From NCBI RefSeq assembly GCF_010389155.1, contig NC_057761.1, positions 59,208,587 to 59,272,586 on the forward strand: a stretch of 64,000 nucleotides of DNA, in the 5' to 3' direction. Position 1 is the first letter of the stretch. The number at the start of each line of letters is the position of its first letter. Under the pieces are notes generated by a model. It had not been told where the DNA came from and searched no databases. It saw only the letters and a program-made list of their open reading frames with translations. This document shows, one piece after another, positions 44,531 through 57,519 of this stretch. This stretch comes from Erigeron canadensis (Eukaryota > Streptophyta > Magnoliopsida > Asterales > Asteraceae). Both the position numbers and the translations under genes were made by a program.

Positions 44531-46067
44531 TCGGAATTTCTTGCAACAATACATAAATCAAAGAGACCCTAATGCTATAGATATCAAAATGTCACCTAAA
44601 ACAATAACCCCATCAATAAATTTCTTTCCTTTTCAAGTTTCAACTACACTAAAGTAACAACAAAATGCTACAGAGTAAAACGGACAGAGGTTTTCTCTGT
44701 TCAGGCTATCCAGGAAAAGAAATTCTTTGACTCAGATGTACACAAAATATATATATATATATATATATATATTGTATCATACAATATAATATGAAGAAAG
44801 TAAAATGTGCATCAACTTACTCAGAGTGGAGACTTGTATGCCTCCTAACAAGATCTGATTTTGTTTATTTTCTTGAAATACAAACTGCTTCCTTTTGTAT
44901 GCAAAAAAAAAAAAAAAACTTTGCAATGAAGTGTGTATATGTGTATGTGTTAGATGAAGTATTTCTGTCAAGGAAAGAATAATGGAGAGAAGGTGCGGTG
45001 ATGGACGGCTGAGATTAAACGATAAGTCTTCGGTTGAGATGTATGTATCATTGATTGAGGTTTGTGTGGGGATTAAACAGGCTGTATTGGAATCAAGTAA
45101 GCTCTGAATCTTGAGTCACCAACTATAACTCGCCACCGACAGCTAAACTTTTTTATGACTCGGTGAGTTGGTATCTAAAATTGTCGGTTTGTTTTATTTT
45201 TGTGTCGGTTTATTAAAACAAGTGGTGTTTGGAATTACATTTTAAAAAGAATTATTGATTATTGCGTTTTCAAAACATAATTTCTTTGGTTATAAAAGTA
45301 ATTATTTGTTTTTGCTTAAAGAGAAAACGCAACTTTTAGAAAGAAAAAAAGTTACGTATTTTACAAAACGTAATAAAAATAATGTAAAATTTAATTTGAA
45401 ACCAATACCCCGATACACTTTATACATTTATATGTTACATTGTTTCGGGCCAATTTATGTAGGCTAAATTCATCGCAACTTATTTGGGCTAAGGCCCATT
45501 TTGAGTGTTTATGGACGTAAGGATGTTGAATGCCTTCTGGATTCTATTATACTAGTATGTTTGTTTACATGTTTTGATGTATGTAATAATTTGTAGTGAG
45601 TTCATACTATTAAGTGTGAAGTTTGTTTTATTAATATTTTCTAATAGTTAAGATTTTCTGACATTTTTGAAGTGTCAAAAACATGGTATAATGTATAGTG
45701 TTTAAAATTTGTGTTTTTCTAGAGTTTCTAAGTGTGTGTATTAATTTAAAAAAGGAAAAAGCGAAGGTGGTGGTGTTACAAGCCTAAGTTGGGTGATATC
45801 CCCCTTACATGCTAATTTTTTAATCCATAAATATATAATGAATAAATAATGGATCCCCACATTTTTTATGGATTAAATAATGGATCCCCATATTTTATAC
45901 CCACACATTAAATCTACCGAGTATACCCTTAAAATATTTTATAATTTCTATCTAATCAAAATACTTTCTCATTTATTCATAAATATAAATGTATTCACCC
46001 AATACACCTATAATATCTTTAATTAAATTTTATACAAAATAAACTTGTCAATACTTAAAATAACTAA
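44531..46067. other. intergenic, no gene seen
   Basis: It contains a (TA)n run at about 44747-44771 and a short tandem repeat of aaataatggatcccca-type units (45843-45900). There is no supported coding region. Confidence 0.6.
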
Positions 46068-46072
46068 ATTAT

Positions 46073-48130
46073 TGTACCGCCCGTTAAATTTTAGATTTTT
46101 TTTTTGCACATATATATACATGTACATATACAATACCCAAATAAAAAAAATTTATATGTAATTATGGACTCACACGACCCGAACTTATATATTTAAAGAC
46201 TACATAAAAGATTTCAAAAAAATTTGCACTGACCGTAAATATACGCCAAATTTGTACGGGCCGTAAATTTACGGTCCCGTAAATTTATGGTCTCGGACCG
46301 TAAATTTACGGTCCAACATTTATACTGAGCGTAAAATGCGTCTAGGATTTTTTTCTCTCTGATCTGACCTAAAGCATTGCAAAATTTCTTTGGTCGTAAA
46401 TTTATGGTCTTAGCTGTAAATTTATGGTCCGACCTGAAAAACTCAATTTTAGTCGAAACTCACAAATAAACGATTTCCGACACTCAAAACTCATTTTCAA
46501 AACACCAAAACGTGCAGATGTTCACTATACATCATAAATAACATGACAAACTTATCAAACTCAAAATTTACTTAGCGATGACCCAAACGGGCCATGCGCG
46601 TTTATACCGCATTAAAAACAACGTTATTAACCATTATCAAACCAAACGACCTCGAATGTAAACCAAATTTTGCAGAAACTTCTAACATAACATAAGAGAC
46701 ATAATGAACTCATTATACTTAAAATTTTCACACAAAATAGACAAATGGACCAAATGCCTTTTTTTAACATATCCAACCCATTTGGTTACGAGTACACAAC
46801 GACAATGAAGTTAACCTATCTAACTTCACCTTATTATCAATTTTTCCAAGACCATACATGAACTTGACAATAACTAAATTTGACGTATCATGACCATATG
46901 ACTCGTTTTAAACAAAAAAGGCGTTACTAAGAGCACATGACTATCGGGATTACTAACATAAATATCCAAAATCAACCAACATAATCCACTACCTTCACCA
47001 AAATTCTTCGGGGTCTTAATCACCTATTCAAGCCTTGTCTTTTCCAAGATCACCAAATCCGCCTATAAAATGGGCAACAACTAAAACGTAAGCTTTCGCT
47101 TAGTGAGTACAATATACAATCGACACCTTAAACATCATATCATTCAAATAACATAAAGCACATATAAGGATCCTTATACGATGACAAGCCCATGAATCGT
47201 CATCCATGACTTGCCACCCACATTCCGAGCAAAAGAGTCCAAGACTCCGTGGCTCACATCAATTGCATATAGTACTCACCTTGGCTAAACCGCAAATTTC
47301 ACAATACAAGATGTCTCCTACAATAATCTTTACTATGAATCACCTATAATTCATCAATTTATAATTTCATGAGACCAACTATCATTGTCTAGCAAAATTA
47401 CTAGCTCAACCTATAACCACAACCCATTATTATGTTGGCTCTAAACACATTTCAATCATTTCTCATTTCACATCACATCATTACAATAATCACTCATACC
47501 ATTAAAATGGTTATATCAGTTTACCAATTTAATAACAATAAATCATGAGCCAAACACAATAAGAGAGTTTACTATGAAATTAGCTACCACTAATTCCACC
47601 TCAAAAGTTAATCCAAGTCAAAAACCCCCAAATTATATTATAGGAAGAACCCTAATTTTAAAACAATAAAATTTAGGTTAACTTTTACCTTAATTGAAGA
47701 AATTAGTTAGAGATAGGTTAGAATCACAATCTTTTCTTCCTCATTTCCTTACTCTATTTGACACACACCCTCACATACAATTTCCCCCAATTTGATTGTT
47801 AGCTTTAATTGTTAATGTAAGTATTTCTTATATGGATGATTTTTGGTGTAGATGTAGAAACAAGGAATTTCATTTACAAAAGAAGGATTTAGAAGAATTT
47901 AGAATCTTGAATATGATGGTGGAAGAGTGAGTCACAAGAGAAAGTGGTTGGGATTTTCCTCCGCATGTCACATTTCTTTAAAAAAATTTAAGGGTATAAT
48001 ACCCGTTGGCCACTAAGGTCCCAACTAATTTAACCCCATGTCTAAAAATAAAATATTAGGAAGTTGCTTTAATGTCAAAACTACAAAAAAAAGTTAATTT
48101 TATTTACCTTTTTATAATTGGGATGTTACA
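46073..48130. mobile_element. solo LTR of an LTR retrotransposon (probably Ty3/gypsy)
   Basis: The 2,058-bp element starts TGTACCGCCCGTTAAATTT and ends GGGATGTTACA, the TG...CA LTR form. It has a perfect 5-bp duplication ATTAT on both sides (46068-46072 and 48131-48135). There is no primer-binding site, internal region or second LTR, so it is the product of LTR-LTR recombination. The TGTAACGCCC...GGGATGTTACA style recalls plant gypsy LTRs; the family assignment is from memory. Confidence 0.92.
46295..46314. repeat. 20-bp perfect palindrome inside the solo LTR
   Basis: GGACCGTAAATTTACGGTCC is a perfect palindrome. The core cgtaaattta(c/t)gg recurs at least five times between about 46255 and 46425 in varying orientation. 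This is a clustered motif that could bind a dimeric factor or form cruciforms. Confidence 0.95.
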
Positions 48131-48306
48131 ATTATCTCATATTAAATCGATTACTTTTATACAAGGTTGTAGAACTCGTGAATCGGGATCGGATTAGCTA
48201 GGTGGGGAGAAAGGAGTTTCTGAAAAATCGGGGAGATATCGGATTGGGAAATTTATATATAAAAATTATAATTTATGAATTTATATGTAATACAATATTA
48301 AAAATA

Positions 48307-48618
48307 GAGTTAATTTCAAAAATCGTCCTTTTGGTTTTACCAAAAGATCATGTTTCATCCTTTTAACTTTAAGATGACACTGGTAATCCTTTATACGCGG
48401 ATAATGGTCACGTTTCGTCCTTTATTCGACCGTATAAGGAACGAAATGTGACCATAATCTGTTATATTAAAGGACGAAACGTGACCATTATGTGTTAAAT
48501 AAAAGGACGAAAAGTGACCATTATCCGCGTATAAAGGACTACCAGTGTCATTTTAAAGTTTAAGGGATGAAACGTAATTTTTTGGTAAAACCACAAGGAC
48601 GATTTGTGGAATTAACTC
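48307..48618. mobile_element. Mutator-like MITE with long inverted arms
   Basis: The 312-bp element starts GAGTTAATTTC and ends GGAATTAACTC. Its arms (aaatcgtccttttggttttac / gtaaaaccacaaggacgattt) pair along most of its length. It is flanked by a perfect 9-bp duplication TTAAAAATA (48298-48306 and 48619-48627), the Mutator signature. It shares terminal sequence with the element at 17483-17807. Confidence 0.95.
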
Positions 48619-48627
48619 TTAAAAATA

Positions 48628-49400
48628 TCTAGGAAACTTGAAACTTAAACATAATTGTCGAAAAACAATACATAATTATTCAAATTTAAAAATAATTGTC
48701 TCAAAACATGAACATAATTCTTTAAATTTAAACATAGAGGGTTTGTTTAATTGAAAGAGAGTTTCTTTTAAAGACCTATGAAAAACAAAAAAAAAACATA
48801 ATAAAATTGAAATTGACTTTTGTTGACCTCGACCGAGTTTGACCGATTCAGACCGATATTCCCGATATTTGACGGAGATTCCCGATAATTGGCCTGGTTG
48901 ACTAGTGTTGACCGATATTTGAGCTGATCCCACCCATTTCGTCTCCTTGAGCATTTGATCCCGATACCAATACCAAGATATCGTCCGATACGGCTGATAT
49001 CTACAACACTGCTTTTACATTAATAATTGCACAGTTATTGTTACTGGCTTACCGCCGCCATCCGTTATTGTTATCGCCATTGTCATTATTGGATGCGGGT
49101 ACCCATACAAATTTGATGTTATACAATAAAATAGTAAATGACACCTTAAAAAAGGAAAACGAAAAACAAAAGAAAATAAATTAGAACATGTAAAAAACAA
49201 GTCAGACAATGATTTGTTGACTGGTGGTGGTATTGTATTGTAGATATAATAAAAATAAATTTATTCTTTTTTCTACATATAAATAAGAAGATTAATTAAA
49301 TGATGAAATGTCGGTGTATGAAAGTAAGGCCTTTCCCGTAAGATCGCAGCAACCAAACCCACGCTTCTGATTTCATTTCCTTCATATCATCATATCATAA
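48628..49400. other. intergenic, no gene seen
   Basis: It includes degenerate repeats of ccgatatt(t/c)g motifs at 48850-48990 (gaccgatattcccgatattt and similar). No gene is supported. Confidence 0.5.
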
Positions 49401-50039
49401 AAGCTAACAAATACTATACAAATAGCATATTCTTCGCATCACCGGAATCATCATCATCATCATCATCATCATTTAGGGTTTTATTTCGCGCCTCATTTTC
49501 TTTAATCAAATTATTATTATTGATCTGATTTCATTCCGCCGCCGATTGAATTCCGGTCGCCGGACCTCTCAGATCTATACATACCTGAGATCACATATAT
49601 TTTAGGTCAGTTTTATTCATTTGATTTTAAATTTGAATTGAATTGATCTTGTAGGTTAGATTTTGATATTTATTATTAGTTATTATAAGATCTGAGCTCA
49701 AAATAGCATAATTGATGCACATATGTTATATTATATCTATATATACAAATAATTCAAGATCTGATTTAGTCCAAGTATGAACTATACTTAATTAAATTCT
49801 AAGCTAGTATACTACGTATGTGTATATATATACGAGTAATAAATATATATAAATGCTGTATGTATATGTGGTGATTAACATTGATTTGTTATTAGTGATG
49901 TCTGTATATGTAGTGATTAGCATTGATTTGTGATTAGTGATGTATGCATATTTTGGTGATGAATGTGTGATCCAGTTTTTTCAAGATTTAGAGGAAGGAG
50001 GGAAGGAAGTGAGGAGAGGCTGGGAATAGTTTACGGATA
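49400..50039 (+). promoter_or_regulatory. 5' leader and leader intron of the nucleotide-sugar transporter gene
   Basis: A (CAT)n repeat (about 49451-49472) and a CG-richer leader (ttccgccgccgattgaattc) end at a donor near 49605 (atatatttta/ggtcag). An acceptor near 49990 (aagatttag) precedes a purine-rich stretch and the ATG at 50040. This fits a non-coding first exon with a leader intron. Confidence 0.5.
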
Positions 50040-53000
50040 ATGAAACAAGGGATGATAGAATGCAGTGTCTGTCATTCCAAGCTGGTCAACCCGTCCACAA
50101 AAACTGTCTCCAGAGCTTATGATCGACACCGGAGCAAGTATTCCAAAAAACAACGGGCGCTCAATGTTCTATTGGTTGTTGGCGATTGTATGTTAGTTGG
50201 CTTACAGGTACTTTTTCCTTTAGCAGTTATGATCTTTTATAAGATTGACCAAGACGTTTTTTTGGAAGGTGTTACTTGTTTGTTGACACACATTTGTTTT
50301 TGCTTTAAAAAAACTTTTGGTATTATTATTATTATTTTACTTCCGGAAAGATCAACGGTTATATACTCATACAAACTATATCATACTATAACATAGACTT
50401 GCTAGGCAATTCCATCAAATTAACAGAAAGTTTGATAGTTACAGAGTACATGCTTAAAATGGCCACATGAACTCGCATCTATTGTCATACCACTTTTTGC
50501 TTAAGGGGGCTCCCAAATTGCCCCACATTCTCCCCAAATTCTCCCTGCCACATCACTTCTTCCTTCCCGAATTTACCCAGAACACACCCCTACCAAAAAC
50601 AACATTCTCTCTCTCTCTCTCTTCTCTAATAGTTAATTATTTAATAACAATCCAATCCATACACAAACACTACATCGCCTGTACACCATCTCTCTCTCGC
50701 TCTCTTCATTGTGTGGAGAACGTGGTGAGAACAAGGCCCGTGCAATGGCGTTCCGGAGAACGCACAAGAACAAGGTGAGTGGCTCCCGTTGGGAGCACCC
50801 TAATGACAAGTAGAAGGCAATCATGCATACAGATCAAACCACATACTAATAAAAACAACCCACCAGATCATTTTAAGTCTTAGACTTCTCTTAATATTTG
50901 CCGTTCAAAAATAAATAATAAAAACAACCCACCAGATCATTTTGTGTACTGTGTTCATGATGTATATGTTATCAGTTGCTAACTGTTTTCTTATTCATTT
51001 ACAGCCAATTTTGGTATACATGTCCAAGGTTGATGGGAAGTTTAATTTTAGCCCCATCAGTGTTAACTTTCTGACGGAAGTTGCAAAAGTTATCTTTGCA
51101 CTTGTAATGCTTCTAATCCAGGTAGGTTATTTCTATTTGCACTGGTAATGCTTCTAATCCGGGTAGGTTTTTATCTGGAAGAACTTTTCTGGGATCTAAA
51201 AGAGTTGACCAAAAAGGATTCAGTACTAAGTTTTGTTCTTTTTGCTATAGTTGTATGGTTCCAGTGTTTCACAAGATTCTTAATTCTGACTTAATTTTCA
51301 GGCTAGAAATCAGAAGGTTGGAGAGAAACCACTACTTTCTGTTTCCACTTTTGTACAGGTAATGTGCCAAGTTTCAGTTTTTGGTCAATATATAATGTGG
51401 TTAGATCACTGTTGTTTTATATTGAGTTCTGAAGATTATGCTGCATGCCTTGTCATGTTATGTCTGAAGGTCTCTTAAGTTCTACTAGCTATGGATGTGT
51501 TATTTCACTCTTGATAAATCAGCAACCTCTTGGTTTGATGTCCGCCATGTTTTTCTGTAGGCAGCACGCAACAATGTGCTTCTTGCTGTTCCAGCTTTCT
51601 TGTATGCTGTTAATAACTATTTAAAGTTCACCATGCAGGTAATGTAGAATTTCCTGGAATATAATATATATGTTTTTTAAGTCACATTGATAGCTGGAAT
51701 ATCTGGTAACTTAAAATTAGTGGTACAGTTTGCTTGTAGTGTCTAGAGATTATATCTGATGTATATGATATTGAACTTGTTTTGCAGCTCTACTTCAATC
51801 CTGCAACAGTGAAGATGCTTAGCAATCTGAAGGTTGGTATTTGCTGCATCTTTTTCTATGCTTATTCATCATATGGTTTATTTGGTGTATACTGTAGAGG
51901 TAGATGTTGATGGTCCATTTGTAACAATATTATAATGAAACGAAGAGATAAGCAACCACTTACTGTCACGAGTTACACTTATTGGGGCTTGGACTTCTTA
52001 AGCTGATCCTCAGATGCTAAATATCTTATTTTATGGACTGTAGATTCATGACTTGACTTTTAAAGTCACATAAAAAGTTTTCATTGTTGCATCATCACTT
52101 CTTGTTATGCAACTCTTTTTAGCTGTAAAATTGTGTGTTCTGTTATATATTGTTGAATGTAAGCAATACTTGTTTTCCGAGTCCATAATTCCATATGTGG
52201 CGTATGCTTACTCTCATGCTGAAAAAGGAGGACCTGCATTTGACACACTCGCATAAACCCTGATATTAAATGAAATTGCAGGTCTTGGTAATTGCAGTTT
52301 TGCTGAAGATAGTGATGAAGCGCCGATTTTCGATTATTCAGGTCTGACGGAGGTTCAAAAATATCTTTGTTAATTTTTCTAGGTTTCCTTGATCTTTAGT
52401 ATTGTCTCTTCTGTGAGTTACTTAGATATCGCTTTTGGTTTCTATATATTTAGTGGGAGGCTCTGGCTTTGTTACTTATTGGGATTAGCATAAATCAAAT
52501 GCGTTCCTTACCTGAGGGCTCTACTGCAATGGGTCTTCCAATTGCAATGGCTGCATATATCTATACATTTATCTTCGTAAGTTTTTTTTTTTACACACTG
52601 AAGTTGATAAATTTCTATAGGACATCCAAACATACTAAAATGCATAATGCTTTCTCATGATCTAGCTGGCCTCTCATTCTAGTTCTCAATAAAGTTTGTA
52701 TGATTTAACTAACTTGAAGAGTTCAATATACAGGTAACTGTTCCATCTATGGCATCCGTCTTCAATGAGTATGCATTGAAGAGTCAATTCGAAACAAGCA
52801 TATATATGCAGGTGATCTTGATATTACGTTGATCAGTTTTTTAAAGTAATAAGATATCTAATTAGTTATTTTAAATGCATTACTTAGTAATAAATAGAAC
52901 TTTCAAAGAGATAAAAGCGTTCATGCCTTCATGGGTCATCCAAGCCATCTCCTTTAGACCTGTACTTTAAACAAATGTCTCAACCCGAACCAGTAATCCA

Positions 53001-55069
53001 ACCCACCCAATTTGCTCTCTTTTTAAAAGAGTCTCTGAAAGTACATTGCTCTTGTTTTGTCTGGTGTTTTCTTTTTTGCTTTCTGCAATATAACAAGAGA
53101 AACATCTGATGATGACATCTTGTAATCAAGCATGTGTTAGTATGTTGTCTAATGCCGGATCTTGTTTTATACTGATATATGCATCATTTACCTGATTTAG
53201 TAATTACAAAAGTGCTAAATGTGTGTTCTTCCCGTGTAAATCTAGAATGTTTGTGAAAGTAATTACAAAAGAGTCTCTGAAAGTACATTGTTCTTGTTAT
53301 GTCTGCTGTTTTCTTTTTTGCTTTATCCAATATAACAAGAGAAACATATGATGATAGCATCTTGTAATCAAGCATGTGTTAGTACGGTGCTGAATCCTGT
53401 TTTATACTGATATATGCATCATTTACCTGATTTAGTAATTACAAAAATGCTAAATGTGTGTGCTTCCCGTGTAAATCTAGAAAGTCTAGAATTTGCTACT
53501 CAAATCAATGTGTTGTGCCTTCTGATATTTTGTATCCTGCTGTTTAATTGCAGAATTTATTTTTGTACGGATACGGTGCTATATTCAACTTTCTTGGGAT
53601 CCTTGGAACTGTCATTATCAAAGGTACTAACTGACCTGAATATCTATTTCCTAGCTTGCTAATCTATTGACTTGGACGCACTAGTTACAATTTGCATTAG
53701 TACTCAAGGGGTATTTGGCCTATTTTAACACCCTATTTTGTATATTTGACTTAATCTTATTTATTAAAAGTAGTTTATGATTTATTTAATAAGTTCATAA
53801 GCCATTGGATAGTGTTTGGTTTAGCTTATATTGCTTAAGGTAGTATTATGACCAAAAAGGATATGGTTGTATATTATTAGCTCTGTGGTTTTATGGTTAT
53901 GAGGATTTTTGTGTAATTTTGAATGCACATGAAAATAAGGCTAGTGGGGAATGACTTATGAAAATGAGCTTTGCCAATAAACCTTATTAGCTTAACTAAA
54001 CACTAATGATAGCTTAATCTATTGACAGTAAGCTAATTAGCCGATAAGCCTTCAGAATGAGCTAAAACAAACACCCCTTATTGTTTGAATGTCATTATTT
54101 TGGCAACTCGTTTTTGAATGCATATGGAACGTTAGAGAAAATCTGAATTTTTGACTGCTTAAAGATGCACATGATTATATTTGGCATAATTTTTCTCAAG
54201 TGTAGAGACCCTACCTATAAGTCTTACTTTTGGCTTGATTATCTCCAGGTCCTGAAAGCTTTGATATTTTGCAAGGACATTCAAAAGCTACAATGCTTTT
54301 AATTGTAAACAATGCAGCTCAAGGAATATTGTCTTCATTTTTCTTCAAATATGCTGGTAAGATTATAAGCGTGTTCTAGGTAGCCTGCACTTATAATAAT
54401 ATCATCAGCAGTTAGGAGATAATGCATGGTGAAACAGTTTTTCATATTTTCTTTACTCTATGTATGTCGTGTAAGTCAATATCTTTCCTTTCTCTAAAGA
54501 TTGATTTGTGGCTTGCAGATACAATTTTGAAAAAGTACTCGTCAACAGTTGCCACGATTTTTACAGGCTTTGCATCTGCAGCTTTGTTTGGTCACACACT
54601 GACTATAAATTTCATGTTAGGAATATCTATTGTTTTCATTTCAATGCATCAGGTATGTTAGCACCTCTGTGATACCGTTTATTACATTAGTATTGCTGTG
54701 CAATTTACCCTTCCTTGCTTTTCCAGTTCTTTTCGCCTCTTGCAAAAGTTAAAGAGGAAGAAAATGGGGTATTGGAGTTAGAGCCAGTTCAGAGCGATCA
54801 CAGGTACACTAACTGCTGTTAATGAAATTAAATCTCGTTTTTATTTTATTCATACATAAACGCTTATATCTTTTTTTCTTCCGTGAAAAGGGACCAATTC
54901 ATTAATATTGCAGCAGGGGCGAATGAGGAGGTACATCTGCTCAATGATTTATATACTTTTTAACCGTAGAAAACTGTTCTTAGTGACATGTTATTTGTCT
55001 TGCTTTCTACTTTCCCAGGCTAGTCATCGTTTAGAAGCTGATGAAAGACGCCCTCTTCTACCTACTTGA
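50040..55069 (+). CDS. CMP-sialic acid transporter-like nucleotide-sugar transporter (UTR6-like)
   Basis: Fourteen exons keep frame throughout and give 401 residues: 50040-50207, 51005-51121, 51302-51358, 51561-51638, 51788-51832, 52282-52341, 52454-52576, 52734-52811, 53554-53623, 54249-54356, 54519-54652, 54727-54803, 54891-54930 and 55019-55069. The protein matches the plant CSTR/UTR6 group of the nucleotide-sugar transporter family (NST, PF04142). Blocks are [140 protein letters not shown] and [20 protein letters not shown]. Ten membrane segments and a Golgi location are expected; in plants the true sugar-nucleotide substrate is debated. The C-terminus ends ERRPLLPT. Introns 1 and 9 carry MITEs and intron 8 a tandem duplication. 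Confidence 0.95.
50505..50800. mobile_element. PIF/Harbinger-type MITE in transporter intron 1
   Basis: The 296-bp element has ends GGGGGCTCCCAA and TTGGGAGCACCC. The 3-bp duplication TAA is at 50502-50504 and 50801-50803. The interior has a long CT-rich run. The 103-codon open frame across it is not a recognisable protein. Confidence 0.88.
53025..53483 (+). repeat. tandem duplication, about 220-bp unit, in transporter intron 8
   Basis: Unit 1 (about 53025-53249) and unit 2 (about 53267-53483) share aaaagagtctctgaaagtac, aatataacaagagaaacat, catcttgtaatcaagcatgt, atatgcatcatttacctgat and cttcccgtgtaaatctaga with a few differences. Confidence 0.93.
53706..54078. mobile_element. MITE in transporter intron 9
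   Basis: The ends AAGGGGTATTTGGCC and (aaa)CAAACACCCCTT are inverted, and the interior has further inverted pairs (agcttatattgct / taagctaattagc). It is about 370 bp and AT-rich. The target duplication is not clear. Confidence 0.65.
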
Positions 55070-57032
55070 ATTGACCATATAGTAAGTTTCTTAAACTACA
55101 GTCTGGCCTATCTTAATAAATCTTGCAGTATCATATATTTGCAATTTGCTAGCTTGAAAGATCGCTGTGGCCATTATCACCATGGTTACTGAAAGCAAGT
55201 TAATCCCATTATCCCAATAGATGTTTATATATAAAGCTGAGCATAGATATTAGAGTTACTGATGACTTAAAAACAAAATCATGAAATGTGTGTATAGCGT
55301 GGGGGGAGGGAAAGTGTTCTCCAACTGCTTGACTTGTTACATATACTTGCAAAATTGGTTCAGAAGACCTATACAATTGATGTAAAATCTATTGGGAGGC
55401 AAAAAAGACATTAAGTGCTAATTAGGTAGGCACCAAACTTATAGTACATTATTACTTCTACAAAGCCAAAACTTACAACAAATGTGATTACAGTAGAGGT
55501 TAATGGGGTGGGTCTGGTAGCAGTTAAAAAGATGTAGATCCTAGAACTGGTTGACTCAGGTTGGTGTGGGTTGACATTAACCACTTTTTATCTAGAAGTT
55601 CTCTTATTTGAAAAAATGTTCATGAAAGATGGATTAGGAGGTTTTTCTCAAAAAAACTAGGTGGTTTGGTTGACTTGTGACCAATCTGAGCCACCTTATA
55701 TAGTTATATCCATGTAAGTAAGGTATCAGAATTACCACCTTTATTTTGATATAACCTCATTAGGCTCTTTGTCGATGTCTGAATATGTGAATCTTGATGT
55801 AGGTTTCTTCTTGGAAGTATTTTTCTGGCTCCATTTGCGGAGGGTACATGAAGAAATAACCCTTCTACCGTATACGGGATATCATGATCATTGTGGATAT
55901 TTATGGAAAAGTATACTCCGCTAACAACCAGGCAAAAGACAATTTTAAATATAGAGAAGTGATTTGGCAGTGTTTTCAGACTTCTTACTATCATCATGTA
56001 CATGTTAAGAAGATACAAACATCAGCAATTTATTTGTATTGTTTACCTTAGACGGACCATTCATCTATAAGTTCAAATTCAGTCTGTTGTCGTTACTGAT
56101 TCTTGATTAGCAGTTTTTGTTTGTGTAAATTTAGGACGAGCTGCAAGAATTTTTGCTGTGTTTTCACCCGTGTAATATGGGCCTCGAGCATGAATACGTG
56201 TAAACTGAACTTTGTTTTGTATTCATTTTTGTTTTACTATATATATATGAGATATGAGATGAGATTTATTCTTTACTGAATGTATCACTATATTGTACAT
56301 ATTCTCCCAACATTTTATTAGTTTAGACCTTTGACTTGATACGTGTTACATCAAAACTATCATATGACAAAAGTCTTACGTTGAAGCGTGGGAATGGAAA
56401 AATATTAAGTATTAGTGAGATGGAGTTATGCCACTTTGAACTTTTTAGTTATTTTCTTTCCAAAATGTTCAGCCGACCAGAAAATTTAGACACAAACGCA
56501 AAAAGGATAAGTTATTCTTGAAAGCTAACATTTTGTTATGAGATGTAGGGAACGCTTAGGGACAACATATTTCAAATAAATGTTAAGCAAAGATAGCATT
56601 GATTAATTCAGGGGCTATGTTTATCAATTTCCCAAAATAATCAAATACCGTATCTAGTAGATCGATTGTAGGCTTGTAGCTCACTAACATGTACGTGAGA
56701 TGGATCATCAAGTTTCATATTGGAACATTGATATCATTAATATTGGATAACACAAGCACCAATGTATACATGATGTGTAATAAGCTAGATTAAATACGGA
56801 AGGAAAGTAATAATATAGTTTAATGTTTGAATCAAATGAGTATATTAGTACAAGTTTTTTCATTTTCTTTTTAAAACAGTGACATTAAACTGGACAGTAT
56901 GCGAGACTCTAATGACGCATGCATGTGATGAAACCCAAGACTCTTGAAAACATCCTAATAATCTACTTTTACAAATATAGAAAGTAAGATTCGAATCCTG
57001 CTGGATTTTATATTATCAGGGTATGGGGACCC
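55070..57032. other. 3' flank of the transporter gene, no further gene
   Basis: The 3' UTR probably lies in the first part. Sequence at about 55248-55360 recurs, diverged, at about 63165-63275. Nothing else is supported. Confidence 0.5.
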
Positions 57033-57385
57033 TTATTTTGAGAACCATTTTTTTTGGTAAGAACCATGACAACTCCTAGATTTCATATTGGATTACATGT
57101 TTTTTTTTTCATTCACATGTGAAACGTTATAAAAATAGATGTTGCAGAAGAATTTTTTTTTCAAAACCTTATATATAGTCGTTTGTAACATGTGAACAAA
57201 AAACGTGAACAAAGTCATTCACAAGTTCGCAAAGAGCTATATATAAGGTATTGAAAAAAAAGTTTCTTTTACAACATACATTTTTGTATCACTTTATATG
57301 TGAATGAACAAAAAAACATGTAAACACATATTTAATTGAAGAGTTCTCATGATTTTTTTATAAAAAAAAATAGTTCTCAATATAA
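57033..57385. mobile_element. foldback MITE
   Basis: ttattttgagaaccattttt at the left and aaaatagttctcaatata at the right are inverted. Further inside, attcacatgtgaa(a)cgtta and catatgtgaatgaac-like arms pair, as do acaaaaccttatatatag-like and ctatatataaggtattg. The element is AT-rich with no open frame. Confidence 0.65.
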
Positions 57386-57519
57386 AAAAACTCATCAAGG
57401 TATATTCAATGATTCTATCCTTCACCATAAAATAAGTATATATATTACTAATTTCACATCTTCAATTCTCATATAATTGAAAAAAGTTAATTTATAAATA
57501 GTTTATTATCCAATTGTGG

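Noticed and set aside
44747..44771. TA-rich run as a promoter element
   Set aside because: It is a plain (TA)n microsatellite without a neighbouring start or conserved leader.
46073..48130. A full LTR retrotransposon or polyprotein gene in this stretch
   Set aside because: No polyprotein motifs, primer-binding site or second LTR; the perfect flanking ATTAT fits a solo LTR.
50467..50778. 103-codon open frame in transporter intron 1
   Set aside because: It lies almost wholly inside the PIF/Harbinger MITE and is low-complexity (CT-rich).
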